From NCBI RefSeq assembly GCF_900110835.1, contig NZ_FOJG01000001.1, forward strand, positions 4,061,499-4,125,498: 64,000 nucleotides of DNA, written 5' to 3'. Of the stretch, positions 1-8,178 are shown in pieces. The notes under the pieces are model-generated. The model was not told the DNA's origin. It saw nothing but the letters and a program-made list of their open reading frames with translations, and searched no databases. The stretch's first letter is position 1, and every line of letters starts with the position of its first letter. A program made the translations under genes and the position numbers. This DNA is from Chitinophaga arvensicola (GTDB taxonomy: Bacteria; Bacteroidota; Bacteroidia; Chitinophagales; Chitinophagaceae).

Positions 1-504
1 GGGCGTTCTGAAAGCCTGTGTGAGCGAATCTCCGAGAACGAAGGTTCTGAGGATGAGTGGCACATCCCCGAATCTTTTCAGCAATTCAAAATAAGCCCAG
101 GCTCTGAAAAAGGAAGCTTCGCCTCTGGCCTGGTTGATTATTTTCTGATCGCCGGTAATGCTGCCGGATTTTTCCAGGATGGTATTGCTTCTTCTGATGA
201 GGGTGTAGTTATCGTTCCAATCGGCGCTGGTAGCGGGCGCCAGTCTTGATCCGTCACTGATATTATTGGGACCGGTGGCGTAAGCAATATCAGAATAGTT
301 ATCCTGGTAGCTGTTGGCAATTACCGGCAACGACAGGTAGAGTGCATTTGCGGCGGATATCAGGTCGTTGGGCGTCTTCCAGAAAGATGCATCGGTAACA
401 GCTGTTTCCGGAAATTTATCCAGTTTCCGGCTACAGGCTGATAGTACGAGGACGCCTGTAAAAACCGTGATTATATTTTTCCATGTATAATTAATCTTAA
501 ACAT
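1..504 (-). CDS. SusD/RagB-family outer-membrane lipoprotein, 3' end cut by window
   Basis: Reading the minus strand from the ATG at 504 gives 168 codons still open at base 1. The N-terminus is a lipoprotein signal peptide: a hydrophobic run ends in LSAC, with Cys as the likely lipidated residue, followed by RKLDKFPETAVTD, typical of mature SusD starts. Later EASFFRAWAYFELLKRFGDVP is the TPR-like segment found in nearly all SusD proteins. SusD proteins are surface lipoproteins that bind glycans or peptides and cap the partner SusC barrel. The SusC gene ends 20 bases upstream, so the two are almost surely co-transcribed. The substrate cannot be told. Confidence 0.9.
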   Translation of the reverse strand, partial: MFKINYTWKNIITVFTGVLVLSACSRKLDKFPETAVTDASFWKTPNDLISAANALYLSLPVIANSYQDNYSDIAYATGPNNISDGSRLAPATSADWNDNYTLIRRSNTILEKSGSITGDQKIINQARGEASFFRAWAYFELLKRFGDVPLILRTFVLGDSLTQAFRTP

Positions 505-524
505 AGCTAGCTTTTTAAAGAGTT

Positions 525-3500
525 CTAAAAGGTCACATTCAATCCGGCAGCATAGGAGCGGAAGAAAGGATAGTTAAAGGCGGTGTTGTTGGGCTCTTCC
601 GGATCGTAATATTTCATCCACATCTTTGAGTTTTCCCAGAGATCCTGTCCGGAGAGATAGATCCGTACTGCTTTCATGCCTGCCTTTGACGTGAGGGTTG
701 CGGGAAGGGTATAACCGATCTGCAGATTTTTGAGGCGGATATACGCTGCATTCTGTACCCACCAGCTGGAGGTAGAGGTATTCTGACCGCCGCCTATGTA
801 AAGTCTCGGATAACGTGCATCCTGGTGATCAGGCGTCCAGTAGTCTTCCTGTCCTTTTACGGGTTGTCTCCAGCTTTCCACGAATGGAACGATGAAATAG
901 GAATTGATGAGCATCTGGCGCTGACCAACCCCCTGGAAGAAGGCCGCGAAATCGAGGCCTTTGTAATTAAAGCCCAGGTTGAAGCCATAGGTATAACGGG
1001 GAGTGGTACTGCCCAGTTTTACGAGGTCGCCATGATTTTCTTTGGTGTTTAAGCCGGCATCGATGCGGTTGTTTTTATCGATATCGTCGTAAATAATATC
1101 ACCAGCACCGGTGATGTTGCTCTGGAATACGCCGCGTTTTTGTACCTGGTCGGCGCTGGAATATAATCCCAGTGCGCGGTAGCCCCAGATAGAGTTTATT
1201 TCTTCTCCTTCAATTACGCCTCTTACACCGGCGGTATACACAGAAGCGCCCTGGTATTTCAGTACTTTATTTTTACTGTCGGAGATGTTACCGTTGATCC
1301 AGTAGCTAAAGTTTTTACCGATTTTGTCGCGCCAGCCTAAGGATACTTCCCAGCCCCATGCCTTCATGGACGCGTAGTTGTACTGACCGGTGGGAATGCC
1401 TATCATAGCGGTAGTGTTGACAGTTACCAGCATGTTTTCATTTTTCTTCACGTAGTAGTCGCCGCTAAAGGTTAACCGGTTGTTCAGCGTAGCGAAGTCG
1501 AGTCCTCCATCGGTGGTCGCAATTCTCTCCCATGTTTTCTCCGGGGAAGCCAGTGCATTGTTGTAATAGCCGTAAGTGCTTACGTTATTGAACGGATAGG
1601 CGGCGGATTTGCTGAGGGAAGAAATGTAATCGTAGCTACCAAAGTTGCTGAGGTCGGAGTTACCGAGTTTACCGTAGGAACCACGGATTTTAAACTCGTT
1701 GAATACCGGCAGCAGGGAGTTAAACCAAGGCTCTTTCGATACGCGCCATGCGGCGGACACAGAAGGGAATGCCTGGTAGCGGTAGCCTGGCGCCAGTTTG
1801 GAGCTACCATCGTATCGGAGTACAGCTTCCAGGAAATATTTGTCGGCGTAGTTGTAGCTCAACCGGCCAAAGTAGGATTCCATGGCCCAGGTGTTCACCG
1901 TGTCCGAAGCTGCGTAGAGCGTAGGATCTCCGAGGTTCAGGGAAAAGAGGTCGTTGCTGCTGAGATTTTTAGCGGTTGCCGCATTGATCTGTTGCCTGTA
2001 ATCTTCGAACTGGTAACCGCCCAGGAGGTGGAACTGGTGGGCATTTCCGAGCGTCAGATTATAGTCGGCCAGCAACTGATAATTGGCTCTGAAAACGTTT
2101 GCATTCTGGACGCTGTAAGAGTTGGGATTATTGTAATAACTGGAAACCCCTACTGCATTGTATCTTGGAATGGTGCGGATGCTGCGGCCATAGTCGTAGC
2201 TCTGGAGATACGGTGCATAGATCGCTTTCAGGCTGAGACCTTTTACCAGTTCGGAAGTTTTGAGGGTGAATACACCGCTGAAATTATCGGTGCGTTCGTC
2301 TGTTTTCCCACCGTCTTTCAGGTAGGCGTACGTCTGGTTGGCGGAGGAATAATCATTGTAATGGTCTGCATTATCGGGTGTATGTACCGGTGATACAGAG
2401 CGCAATACGTAGATGTTGTACAACAGGCCATAGTCGCCGTCTGTAGCCGCCATCGGCGATAATACGCGCTGGTTGGCATAGGCCAGGCGGGAGTCCAGGC
2501 TTAACCAGTTGGTGAATTTTGTATTGAGATTGAGACGGAAGTTGTATCGTTTGTAATCATCGGGGCCAAATTTAAACAGGCCGCTCTGGCTGTAGTACCC
2601 ACCGGAGAACAGGTATTGTGTATTGCTGTTGCCGCCGGCCACGCTGATATTGTGTTGTTGCTGTTGGGTAGTTTTCCGCGCCACGGAGTCGATCATGTTT
2701 ACGTTGTCGTAGTATTCGTAGCTGCTCGGGTTAGCGGGATTGATGCGGTAATTGAAATTCGGATCTTTGAACCAGGCAATCTGCTGATCGGTCCAGGTAG
2801 CGCCCTGGCCTGCATTGAGCCGGGATTCATTCAGCATTTCCGCTTCGCGCCAGGAGTCGATTCTTTCCGGCATACTATAAGCTCTGTTGATGCTGTACAT
2901 ACCATCGTAGGACACGGTGAGTTTACCTTCCCTGCCACGTTTGGTGGAGATGAGGATAACGCCGCCGGCGGCTCTGGCGCCGTAAATAGCGGCAGCTGCT
3001 GCGTCTTTCAGTACGGATACAGATTCAATATCGTTCTGGTTGAGTGCATTGATATTGGCCTGTTCCACACCATCCACGAGTATCAGCGGACTGGAACCGT
3101 TAACGGAAGTGAAGTTGCGGATCTGTGCGGTCCAGTTTTCCTTGCCGGGTTGGCCGGAAGAGCGCGTGATGACCAGGCCGGGAGCAGTTCCCTGTAAGGC
3201 GCTGAGGGCGTTGGTAACAGGGCGGTTGGCGATGGTTTCGGCATTAATAACAGATACCGCGCCGGTTACACTTGATTTCTTTTGTGTGCCGTATCCCACC
3301 ACCACTACATCGTTCAGTACGGAACTGGATGGGTTCAGGGAAACTTCCAGGTAAACGCCATCCTGCACAGCTATTTTTTTCGGTTTGAAGCCGAGGAATT
3401 CTACGGTAAGAGAATCTGCGTTGGCTGCTTTAATCGTGAACTCGCCGTTTTTGTCGGTGATGGTGCCACCGCCTTTGGAAGTTCTGATGGTAGCGCCGGG

Positions 3501-3659
3501 AATAGGCTGTTGTGTATCCGATAAAATTTTCCCGTGTTGCTCTTTGGGCGTTGTCTGTGAGAAAGTGTTCAGGCAGAAAGAGGCCTGTAACAGGAACGAC
3601 AGCGTCAACCCTTTTTTGATTTTACGGGCAAAAGGAGTCCCTGATCTATTTTTTTTCAT
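525..3659 (-). CDS. SusC/RagA-family TonB-linked outer-membrane transporter
   Basis: This 1044-residue protein has a signal peptide, a carboxypeptidase-regulatory-like beta-sandwich (about 45-115), a TonB-box region with DVVVVGYGTQKKS near 117, a plug with ILVDGVEQ and VSVLKDAAAAAIYGARAAGG, and a long barrel ending in an aromatic residue (GLNVTF). These are hallmarks of SusC transporters, which import oligosaccharides or peptides across the outer membrane using TonB energy. There is no STN domain and no adjacent FecR or sigma factor, so this copy is not wired to an ECF pathway here. The partner SusD follows at 504. The substrate is unknown because no glycoside hydrolase lies nearby within the window. 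Confidence 0.95.
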   Translation of the reverse strand: MKKNRSGTPFARKIKKGLTLSFLLQASFCLNTFSQTTPKEQHGKILSDTQQPIPGATIRTSKGGGTITDKNGEFTIKAANADSLTVEFLGFKPKKIAVQDGVYLEVSLNPSSSVLNDVVVVGYGTQKKSSVTGAVSVINAETIANRPVTNALSALQGTAPGLVITRSSGQPGKENWTAQIRNFTSVNGSSPLILVDGVEQANINALNQNDIESVSVLKDAAAAAIYGARAAGGVILISTKRGREGKLTVSYDGMYSINRAYSMPERIDSWREAEMLNESRLNAGQGATWTDQQIAWFKDPNFNYRINPANPSSYEYYDNVNMIDSVARKTTQQQQHNISVAGGNSNTQYLFSGGYYSQSGLFKFGPDDYKRYNFRLNLNTKFTNWLSLDSRLAYANQRVLSPMAATDGDYGLLYNIYVLRSVSPVHTPDNADHYNDYSSANQTYAYLKDGGKTDERTDNFSGVFTLKTSELVKGLSLKAIYAPYLQSYDYGRSIRTIPRYNAVGVSSYYNNPNSYSVQNANVFRANYQLLADYNLTLGNAHQFHLLGGYQFEDYRQQINAATAKNLSSNDLFSLNLGDPTLYAASDTVNTWAMESYFGRLSYNYADKYFLEAVLRYDGSSKLAPGYRYQAFPSVSAAWRVSKEPWFNSLLPVFNEFKIRGSYGKLGNSDLSNFGSYDYISSLSKSAAYPFNNVSTYGYYNNALASPEKTWERIATTDGGLDFATLNNRLTFSGDYYVKKNENMLVTVNTTAMIGIPTGQYNYASMKAWGWEVSLGWRDKIGKNFSYWINGNISDSKNKVLKYQGASVYTAGVRGVIEGEEINSIWGYRALGLYSSADQVQKRGVFQSNITGAGDIIYDDIDKNNRIDAGLNTKENHGDLVKLGSTTPRYTYGFNLGFNYKGLDFAAFFQGVGQRQMLINSYFIVPFVESWRQPVKGQEDYWTPDHQDARYPRLYIGGGQNTSTSSWWVQNAAYIRLKNLQIGYTLPATLTSKAGMKAVRIYLSGQDLWENSKMWMKYYDPEEPNNTAFNYPFFRSYAAGLNVTF

Positions 3660-4107
3660 AGATTTGTTAGCTAATAATTAAACGAATGGAGCAATCTGTA
3701 ACGACGCTTGCTCTAATTTTTTGATTTTAAGGGAAGAGGCTTCTTCCCTTTTTTTTGTCCGGTTGGTGTCCGTTTACATAGTTGACGTTTAGATCGTGAT
3801 AAAATAGCATGGCCCCCTTTGAAGATCACTTCAAAATATACATTAGAGGAAGGCGGTTACGATTAGTCCAAGGCTAGGTAGCTGGCATCTGGTTTAATAA
3901 AAGCCCGCTTTAATTACATGACATTGTAAAGTTAAACTAAACAAATTTCAATCTGAGTGAACAAATTGTTACGAAATCTTTAATGCTTTGTTGCGTAGAA
4001 AGGTGGCATCGCCGTGAGGGTGACGCGTGGGGAAACGTAGTGTCAGCGTGGATAGCAGGGCAGATGGTGCCCGGAACAGTGCTTTTGTTATTCCGGGCAG
4101 TGGTGTG
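3660..4107. other. Intergenic region upstream of SusC
   Basis: These 448 bases separate the start of SusC from the stop of the SUKH gene and should hold the SusC promoter and leader. I find no exact TAnnTTTG on the minus strand; TAGCCTTG (3876-3869) is one mismatch away but has no TTG at the usual distance. The only clear structure is the hairpin at 3729-3756. No coding remnant is recognisable. Confidence 0.5.
3729..3756 (+). terminator. Hairpin with T-run pointing away from the flanking genes
   Basis: Perfect 9-base arms AAGGGAAGA (3729-3737) and TCTTCCCTT (3742-3750) with a 4-base loop are followed by a run of T on the plus strand. It has the form of an intrinsic terminator for plus-strand transcription, but both neighbouring genes lie on the minus strand. 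It could end an antisense or small RNA, or be a structured element in the SusC leader. Confidence 0.4.
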
Positions 4108-4806
4108 TTATTCCTCTTCTTCCTCTTCTCCGTCTTCATCTTCATAAGATATATAAGACCAGTCAACATCAAGCGTATCCAGCAGGCGGTCAAATCGTTC
4201 CTGATCGCTTGTGCCTGCGAAGATACCGGTACAGGTATGTTGTTCGTCAAAGGAGAGACTGATTACTTCGTAGAAGTTTTTCGTGTAAACTTTTTGTCGT
4301 TCCCAACTGATGTCGGGTACTTCCGTCCAGTTCTGTGTGATGGCATCTACGGTGGCAGGTGTAATCTGTTCCAGCGCGTTTGCATGATATTTCAATCCAC
4401 CGAGGGTGCCGTTATATATAGCCATCAGCAACAGGAAGCCGGTGGTTGTTTTTGTTTCCAGGGTCCATACCGGTGCTGCGGAAGTACCATAGTTGGCCCA
4501 CACCGGTGGATCGCTTTGCAGGAGATCTTCTTCCTTTATTCCCCAGCAGGCTGCCCGCTGGTTTTCTTCATAAAACACGAGATAACGGTCGTCGGAAAAT
4601 CCGATTGCTTTACCCGGTTTCAGCAATCTGTTATGGGAATAATTAATGGCTTCGTTTTTTCCCAGGGTGAGGTAGTATTCCCTGAGTTTTTCCGGGAGGG
4701 AGAGCTGGAGCTGTTGTTCGAGTGTTGCTATTTCATTTTCGGAGAAGCCCAGGTGGCCGTTTTCATCCAGGTCGTAGAGTCGTTTTATTTTCCGGGTATT
4801 TGTCAT
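4108..4806 (-). CDS. SMI1/KNR4 (SUKH) family protein
   Basis: A 232-residue soluble protein with the SUKH fold signature: LGFSENEIATLEQQLQLSLP, then KLREYYLTLGKNEAIN, then DDRYLVFYEENQRAACWGI and VWANY in the order seen in SMI1/KNR4 proteins. The C-terminus is an acidic tail of Glu and Asp (about 218-232). SUKH proteins often act as immunity proteins to contact-dependent or polymorphic toxins, but many are housekeeping or unknown. No toxin gene is seen beside it. It lies 24 bases downstream of the TPR-HTH regulator on the same strand and is probably co-transcribed with it. Function here is inferred only at family level. Confidence 0.75.
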   Translation of the reverse strand: MTNTRKIKRLYDLDENGHLGFSENEIATLEQQLQLSLPEKLREYYLTLGKNEAINYSHNRLLKPGKAIGFSDDRYLVFYEENQRAACWGIKEEDLLQSDPPVWANYGTSAAPVWTLETKTTTGFLLLMAIYNGTLGGLKYHANALEQITPATVDAITQNWTEVPDISWERQKVYTKNFYEVISLSFDEQHTCTGIFAGTSDQERFDRLLDTLDVDWSYISYEDEDGEEEEEE

Positions 4807-4830
4807 GTTGTTTCTTTTGATAATCTTACC

Positions 4831-6636
4831 TCAGCTTCCCAGTCGCTGCAGGAAGCTATTCAAGTCAGCCTCCTTATCCAATCCGAGTTTTTGTTTAATC
4901 CGGTACCGGCTCATGCGGACGCTTTTGGCTTCGATGTTCATCAGCTGGGAAATCTGCCGGGTATCCATTTTGAGATAAAGATAGGCGCATAGTTTCAGAT
5001 CCAGCAGTGTTAATTTTTTTTGTGCCGTATCATTGAGCAGCAGGAAGAAGTCGGGGTGGATCTGTTGTATTTCCAGTTTGGCATGTTCAAAATCGTTATC
5101 GATCACCATTTCTTCTTTCAGCATTTTCTGGGTGCTGACGGCATCGCCTTCGGTGAGTTTATCTTTTATATTGAGGAGCATCTGGTTTTTGTATTCCAGT
5201 TGCAACACATTTGCCATTACTTCTTTTTTCAGTTGTTGTTGCTGGGTTTCCAGCAATAGTTGTTCTGCCCGCAGCCTGGCATGTGCTTCTTTCTCCAGTT
5301 TTATCTGCATTTCGGAGTCCTGCTTTTCCAGTTGCAGTTGTTTTTCCCGTTGCAGGGAGTAGCGCAATCTGAAGTGATAGGCCAGGAACATGAATATCAG
5401 TCCTATTACCAAAGCGATGGCGATGCCGGCATACAGGTAGTTTTGCCGGGTCTGGCTTTTCTGTCTTTCTTTCAGAAGCTGTATTTCCTGGTTGTGTTTT
5501 TCGGTTTCGTATTGAATTTCCAGCTTTTGGGTATTGAGTACCTGTTGCTGGTTGAAGTTCTTCTTATTATATAAGGTCACTTCTTTCTGAAAGGCCAGTG
5601 CTTTTTCGAAATCGCCTCTTTTTTCGTATAGGCCAGATAGTGACTGCACCACATTGATGAGGGTATAGTAAGCCGGAGAGGGGGCGCTTTTCATCAGGTG
5701 ATAGGCCTCCATCAGGTAGTTCTCCGCCTGGCCATAGTTTTCCTCGCGCATGGCGTATTCACTCAGGATACCAAGACTGCTGGCTGCCACATCTTCCGTA
5801 TTGGGGGTGTTTTTCAGGACAGCCCGGGCGGTATTGGCATATTGTGTGGCTTGTATTTTAGCGCCGGCATCATTTGCCGGGAAGTATCTCAGGTAGCTGC
5901 TGGCGATATTGATCAGGGCAATGGCGTAAGTGTTATCCGCCACCTTACCGGGAAATTGATGATAAAGGGAATCCGTTTTTGCCAGGTAATAAAGTACGCT
6001 ATCCAGTTCGGGTCTGCTCTTTTGTGTGTTGTATTTATATTCATGGGCAACAGACATAGCGGTATAGCAGTTGCTCAGCAGGTTATAATCGGTAGTCCGG
6101 AGGGCATTATCTGTGGCAGCACGGGCGTAGGTGTTTACCTTTTCTTCGTTGTCCCAACCGGAATTGACCGCATACAGCTGGTAATATATTTTGGCGGCGA
6201 TATACGGGTCTGTTTTCTTTTCCAGTTGTCTTAACGCCTGCTGACAGTACTTGACAACTTCATCGGATTTATCGAGTGTCTTATATAATAAGGCACGGGA
6301 ATAATACGCATATGCCATGGCAATAGCGTCATGAGATTGCTGGGCGGTGTTGATGGCCGAATCGCTGGTTTGTTTCAGATCTGAGAACTGCTGGGTATTG
6401 GCTTTAACGTTTGTTAATAGTGTATAGGCCTTTGTGGCTTCGACATAATTTTTTTGCTGTAATGCGTGAAGGGCACTTTGCCGGGCGGTGGTAATGGCCA
6501 GTGCATAATTTTTACTGACCCGGTATGTTTCCGCTGCTTTCAGGGAGGAAGTATCTATAGGTGATTGCGCCTTGCCCTGCAGCGCAACCCCTAAGGCTAA
6601 CATCCAGATTAACAATCGATATGGTAATAACTTCAT
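4831..6636 (-). CDS. TPR-repeat membrane regulator with C-terminal HTH
   Basis: This 601-residue protein has a signal peptide (MKLLPYRLLIWMLALGVALQ start), a periplasmic tetratricopeptide-repeat region (about 30-370), one transmembrane helix (YAGIAIALVIGLIFMFLAYH, near 400), a charged coiled coil (about 420-500) and a LuxR-like helix-turn-helix at the end (DLKLCAYLYLKMDTRQISQL, then AKSVRMSRYRIKQKLGL). The architecture is a common Bacteroidota one-component membrane regulator in which TPRs sense something in the periplasm and the cytoplasmic HTH acts on DNA. It is divergent from the SPFH operon at 6866, and three GTAGTCG repeats lie between them, which makes that operon its likely target (inference). 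Confidence 0.85.
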   Translation of the reverse strand: MKLLPYRLLIWMLALGVALQGKAQSPIDTSSLKAAETYRVSKNYALAITTARQSALHALQQKNYVEATKAYTLLTNVKANTQQFSDLKQTSDSAINTAQQSHDAIAMAYAYYSRALLYKTLDKSDEVVKYCQQALRQLEKKTDPYIAAKIYYQLYAVNSGWDNEEKVNTYARAATDNALRTTDYNLLSNCYTAMSVAHEYKYNTQKSRPELDSVLYYLAKTDSLYHQFPGKVADNTYAIALINIASSYLRYFPANDAGAKIQATQYANTARAVLKNTPNTEDVAASSLGILSEYAMREENYGQAENYLMEAYHLMKSAPSPAYYTLINVVQSLSGLYEKRGDFEKALAFQKEVTLYNKKNFNQQQVLNTQKLEIQYETEKHNQEIQLLKERQKSQTRQNYLYAGIAIALVIGLIFMFLAYHFRLRYSLQREKQLQLEKQDSEMQIKLEKEAHARLRAEQLLLETQQQQLKKEVMANVLQLEYKNQMLLNIKDKLTEGDAVSTQKMLKEEMVIDNDFEHAKLEIQQIHPDFFLLLNDTAQKKLTLLDLKLCAYLYLKMDTRQISQLMNIEAKSVRMSRYRIKQKLGLDKEADLNSFLQRLGS

Positions 6637-6739
6637 GGGAGTAAATTACTACAAATCGGAAAAAGTAAATAGAAAATTTCTACGGGTTTATGTTTGTTAG
6701 CATGTATAACTAATTGTTTTTTATATAATTAAAAATGTT

Positions 6740-6787
6740 GTAGTCGTTTTGTAGTCGCGTTTTCAGGAAGAGGTAGTCGTTTTGTAG
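6740..6787. promoter_or_regulatory. Three phased GTAGTCG repeats, candidate operator
   Basis: GTAGTCG occurs at 6740, 6751 and 6773, start-to-start distances of 11 and 22 bases, so all copies face the same side of the helix. The first and third are part of a longer 15-base exact repeat, GTAGTCGTTTTGTAG (6740-6754, 6773-6787). They sit in the divergent region between the TPR-HTH regulator and the DUF4870-SPFH operon, about 80-125 bases before the operon's first ATG. A protein binding cooperatively along one face is the natural reading. Confidence 0.65.
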
Positions 6788-6865
6788 GATGCCTTTGAAC
6801 GGAATTGCGGAGTGGAACCAACAAATTTGCATCAGGCAATTCCGCCCCACGAAAACCTAAAAACG

Positions 6866-7189
6866 ATGAGCAACAAAACATTATCCATTTTGTCATATGT
6901 GACCCTCATAGGCTGGTTGATTGCCTATTTCTCCGGAAAGGATAAAGCCGACGGTCTGCTGACCTATCATCTGAAGCAGTCATTCGGACTGGCCATTGTA
7001 AGTATCCTCTTCAATATTACGTTGAGTGTAATCGCGTTCCTGGTGCCATCGCTTTCTTTCCTGGGCCTGTTGGGATTTGCTATTCTTATCTTCTCGGTAC
7101 TCGGAATGATCAATGCGGCTAACAACGCAGAAAGACCGGTACCTGTTTTCGGTAAGGTATTCGAGGACAAATTTTCATTTATCAGTTAG
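6866..7189 (+). CDS. DUF4870-type small membrane protein
   Basis: A 107-residue protein starting MSNKTLSILSYVTLIGWLIA. It has three hydrophobic segments and the short motif YHLKQSFGLAI, which is typical of DUF4870/Tic20-like membrane proteins. I chose the ATG at 6866; an ATG 18 codons upstream (6812) would add a hydrophilic stretch without family character. It is the first gene of the plus-strand operon ending at 10800, 7 bases before the next start. The molecular role of the family is unknown. Its place at the head of an SPFH/zinc-ribbon operon suggests a membrane-anchoring or membrane-state role (inference). Confidence 0.8.
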   Translation: MSNKTLSILSYVTLIGWLIAYFSGKDKADGLLTYHLKQSFGLAIVSILFNITLSVIAFLVPSLSFLGLLGFAILIFSVLGMINAANNAERPVPVFGKVFEDKFSFIS

Positions 7190-7196
7190 TAACCAT

Positions 7197-7658
7197 ATGG
7201 AACCACATCAATATTTTACCCGGGAGGGAAATGTATACGTTAAGAAGAACCAGATATTGCTCTATTGTTTGTTAGCCCTTTTATTGTTTGGCCTGATGGC
7301 ATTTATCTTCACCAAAAACCTGAATGCCGGCGCGAAGGGAGCGGCGGTGTTGTTTGGGCTGCTGGGAGTGATCCTCATTTTGCGGATGACCGGGAAGTTC
7401 AGGATAGATGTGGACCGGCGTGTGCTGAGCAATCAGCCGGTGTTTTTTGTCAGTCCCACGGAATATAGTTTCGACGACTTTCAGCATTTCACTATTTCCC
7501 GGCAAACCTTCCTGATCACTTTAAATGCCTCGGCGACGATGGTGATGCTTAAGAAAGGGAAAGAAAAGCACCTGCTGGTGCATCAGAGCATTTTCCTGAC
7601 CAAACCGCTGCAACGGGTTACGGAGGAGATTGCGGGGATCATGGGATTACCCGAATAG
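7197..7658 (+). CDS. Two-helix membrane protein of the SPFH operon
   Basis: A 153-residue protein starting MEPHQYFTREGNVYVKKNQI at 7197, 7 bases after the preceding stop; the longer reading frame from 7113 overlaps the upstream gene and is not credible. Two adjacent transmembrane helices (about 20-65) are followed by a soluble C-terminal part of alternating strands beginning FRIDVDRRVLSNQPV, with SFDDF later. The next gene product has the same order (FDPVERVVYQKVP, SFDEV), so the two look like diverged paralogs. No named family recognised. The fold of the soluble part might be PH-like, but that is a guess from the strand pattern. Confidence 0.75.
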   Translation: MEPHQYFTREGNVYVKKNQILLYCLLALLLFGLMAFIFTKNLNAGAKGAAVLFGLLGVILILRMTGKFRIDVDRRVLSNQPVFFVSPTEYSFDDFQHFTISRQTFLITLNASATMVMLKKGKEKHLLVHQSIFLTKPLQRVTEEIAGIMGLPE

Positions 7659-7685
7659 GTATTACTAATCTATAAAGTTTTACAA

Positions 7686-8174
7686 ATGGCATCGGATCAG
7701 GCAATACTTATGGATGGGCAATTACGGATTCAGCCCAACAGGAGCTATAAAAGTAAAATTATCATTTGTGCTTTGCTTGCCGTGGCAGCGTTTTTGATAA
7801 CATGGCTGTGGTCTCTGTCGTATAATATGCGGATGCTGATCGGATGTATCGGGCTGGTTTGTGCAGGATATGCGGTGACAGACTTTTTGTTTAAAGTAAA
7901 CCTCACTTATATTTTTGATCCGGTGGAGCGGGTAGTGTACCAGAAAGTACCCGGTTTGTATACCCGTAAACTGATGTCTTTTGATGAGGTGTATATTCTG
8001 CCGGAAACCACGCACGGCGAAGTACATTATGTGATGTCCAATAAAAAGAACAAATACGGCCGGAACTATGCCCTCAGCAATTACTTTTCGCTTACGCGTA
8101 AAGGACAGCAGAAACAGGCATTGTTTGAGGACGAAGTACTTGAAGTGATCATAGAACTATTATCAAAACGCTAA
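7686..8174 (+). CDS. Second two-helix membrane protein of the SPFH operon
   Basis: A 162-residue protein with a short polar N-terminus, two transmembrane helices (about 24-68) and a beta-rich C-terminal part. The layout matches the preceding gene product, including the motif pair FDPVERVVYQKVP and SFDEVYI, so a tandem duplication followed by divergence is likely. The SPFH gene starts 4 bases after its stop, which indicates translational coupling. No known family recognised. Likely an inner-membrane partner of the SPFH protein by gene order, comparable with the small membrane proteins encoded beside YdjI in Bacillus. Confidence 0.75.
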   Translation: MASDQAILMDGQLRIQPNRSYKSKIIICALLAVAAFLITWLWSLSYNMRMLIGCIGLVCAGYAVTDFLFKVNLTYIFDPVERVVYQKVPGLYTRKLMSFDEVYILPETTHGEVHYVMSNKKNKYGRNYALSNYFSLTRKGQQKQALFEDEVLEVIIELLSKR

Positions 8175-8178
8175 AGCT

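Noticed and set aside
2616-3197. Plus-strand open frame of 193 codons opposite the SusC plug region
   Set aside because: It mirrors highly conserved SusC sequence and has no own motifs.
4027-4992. Long plus-strand open frame of 321 codons
   Set aside because: It lies opposite the SUKH gene and the end of the TPR regulator, both of which have clear protein motifs; the plus frame has none.
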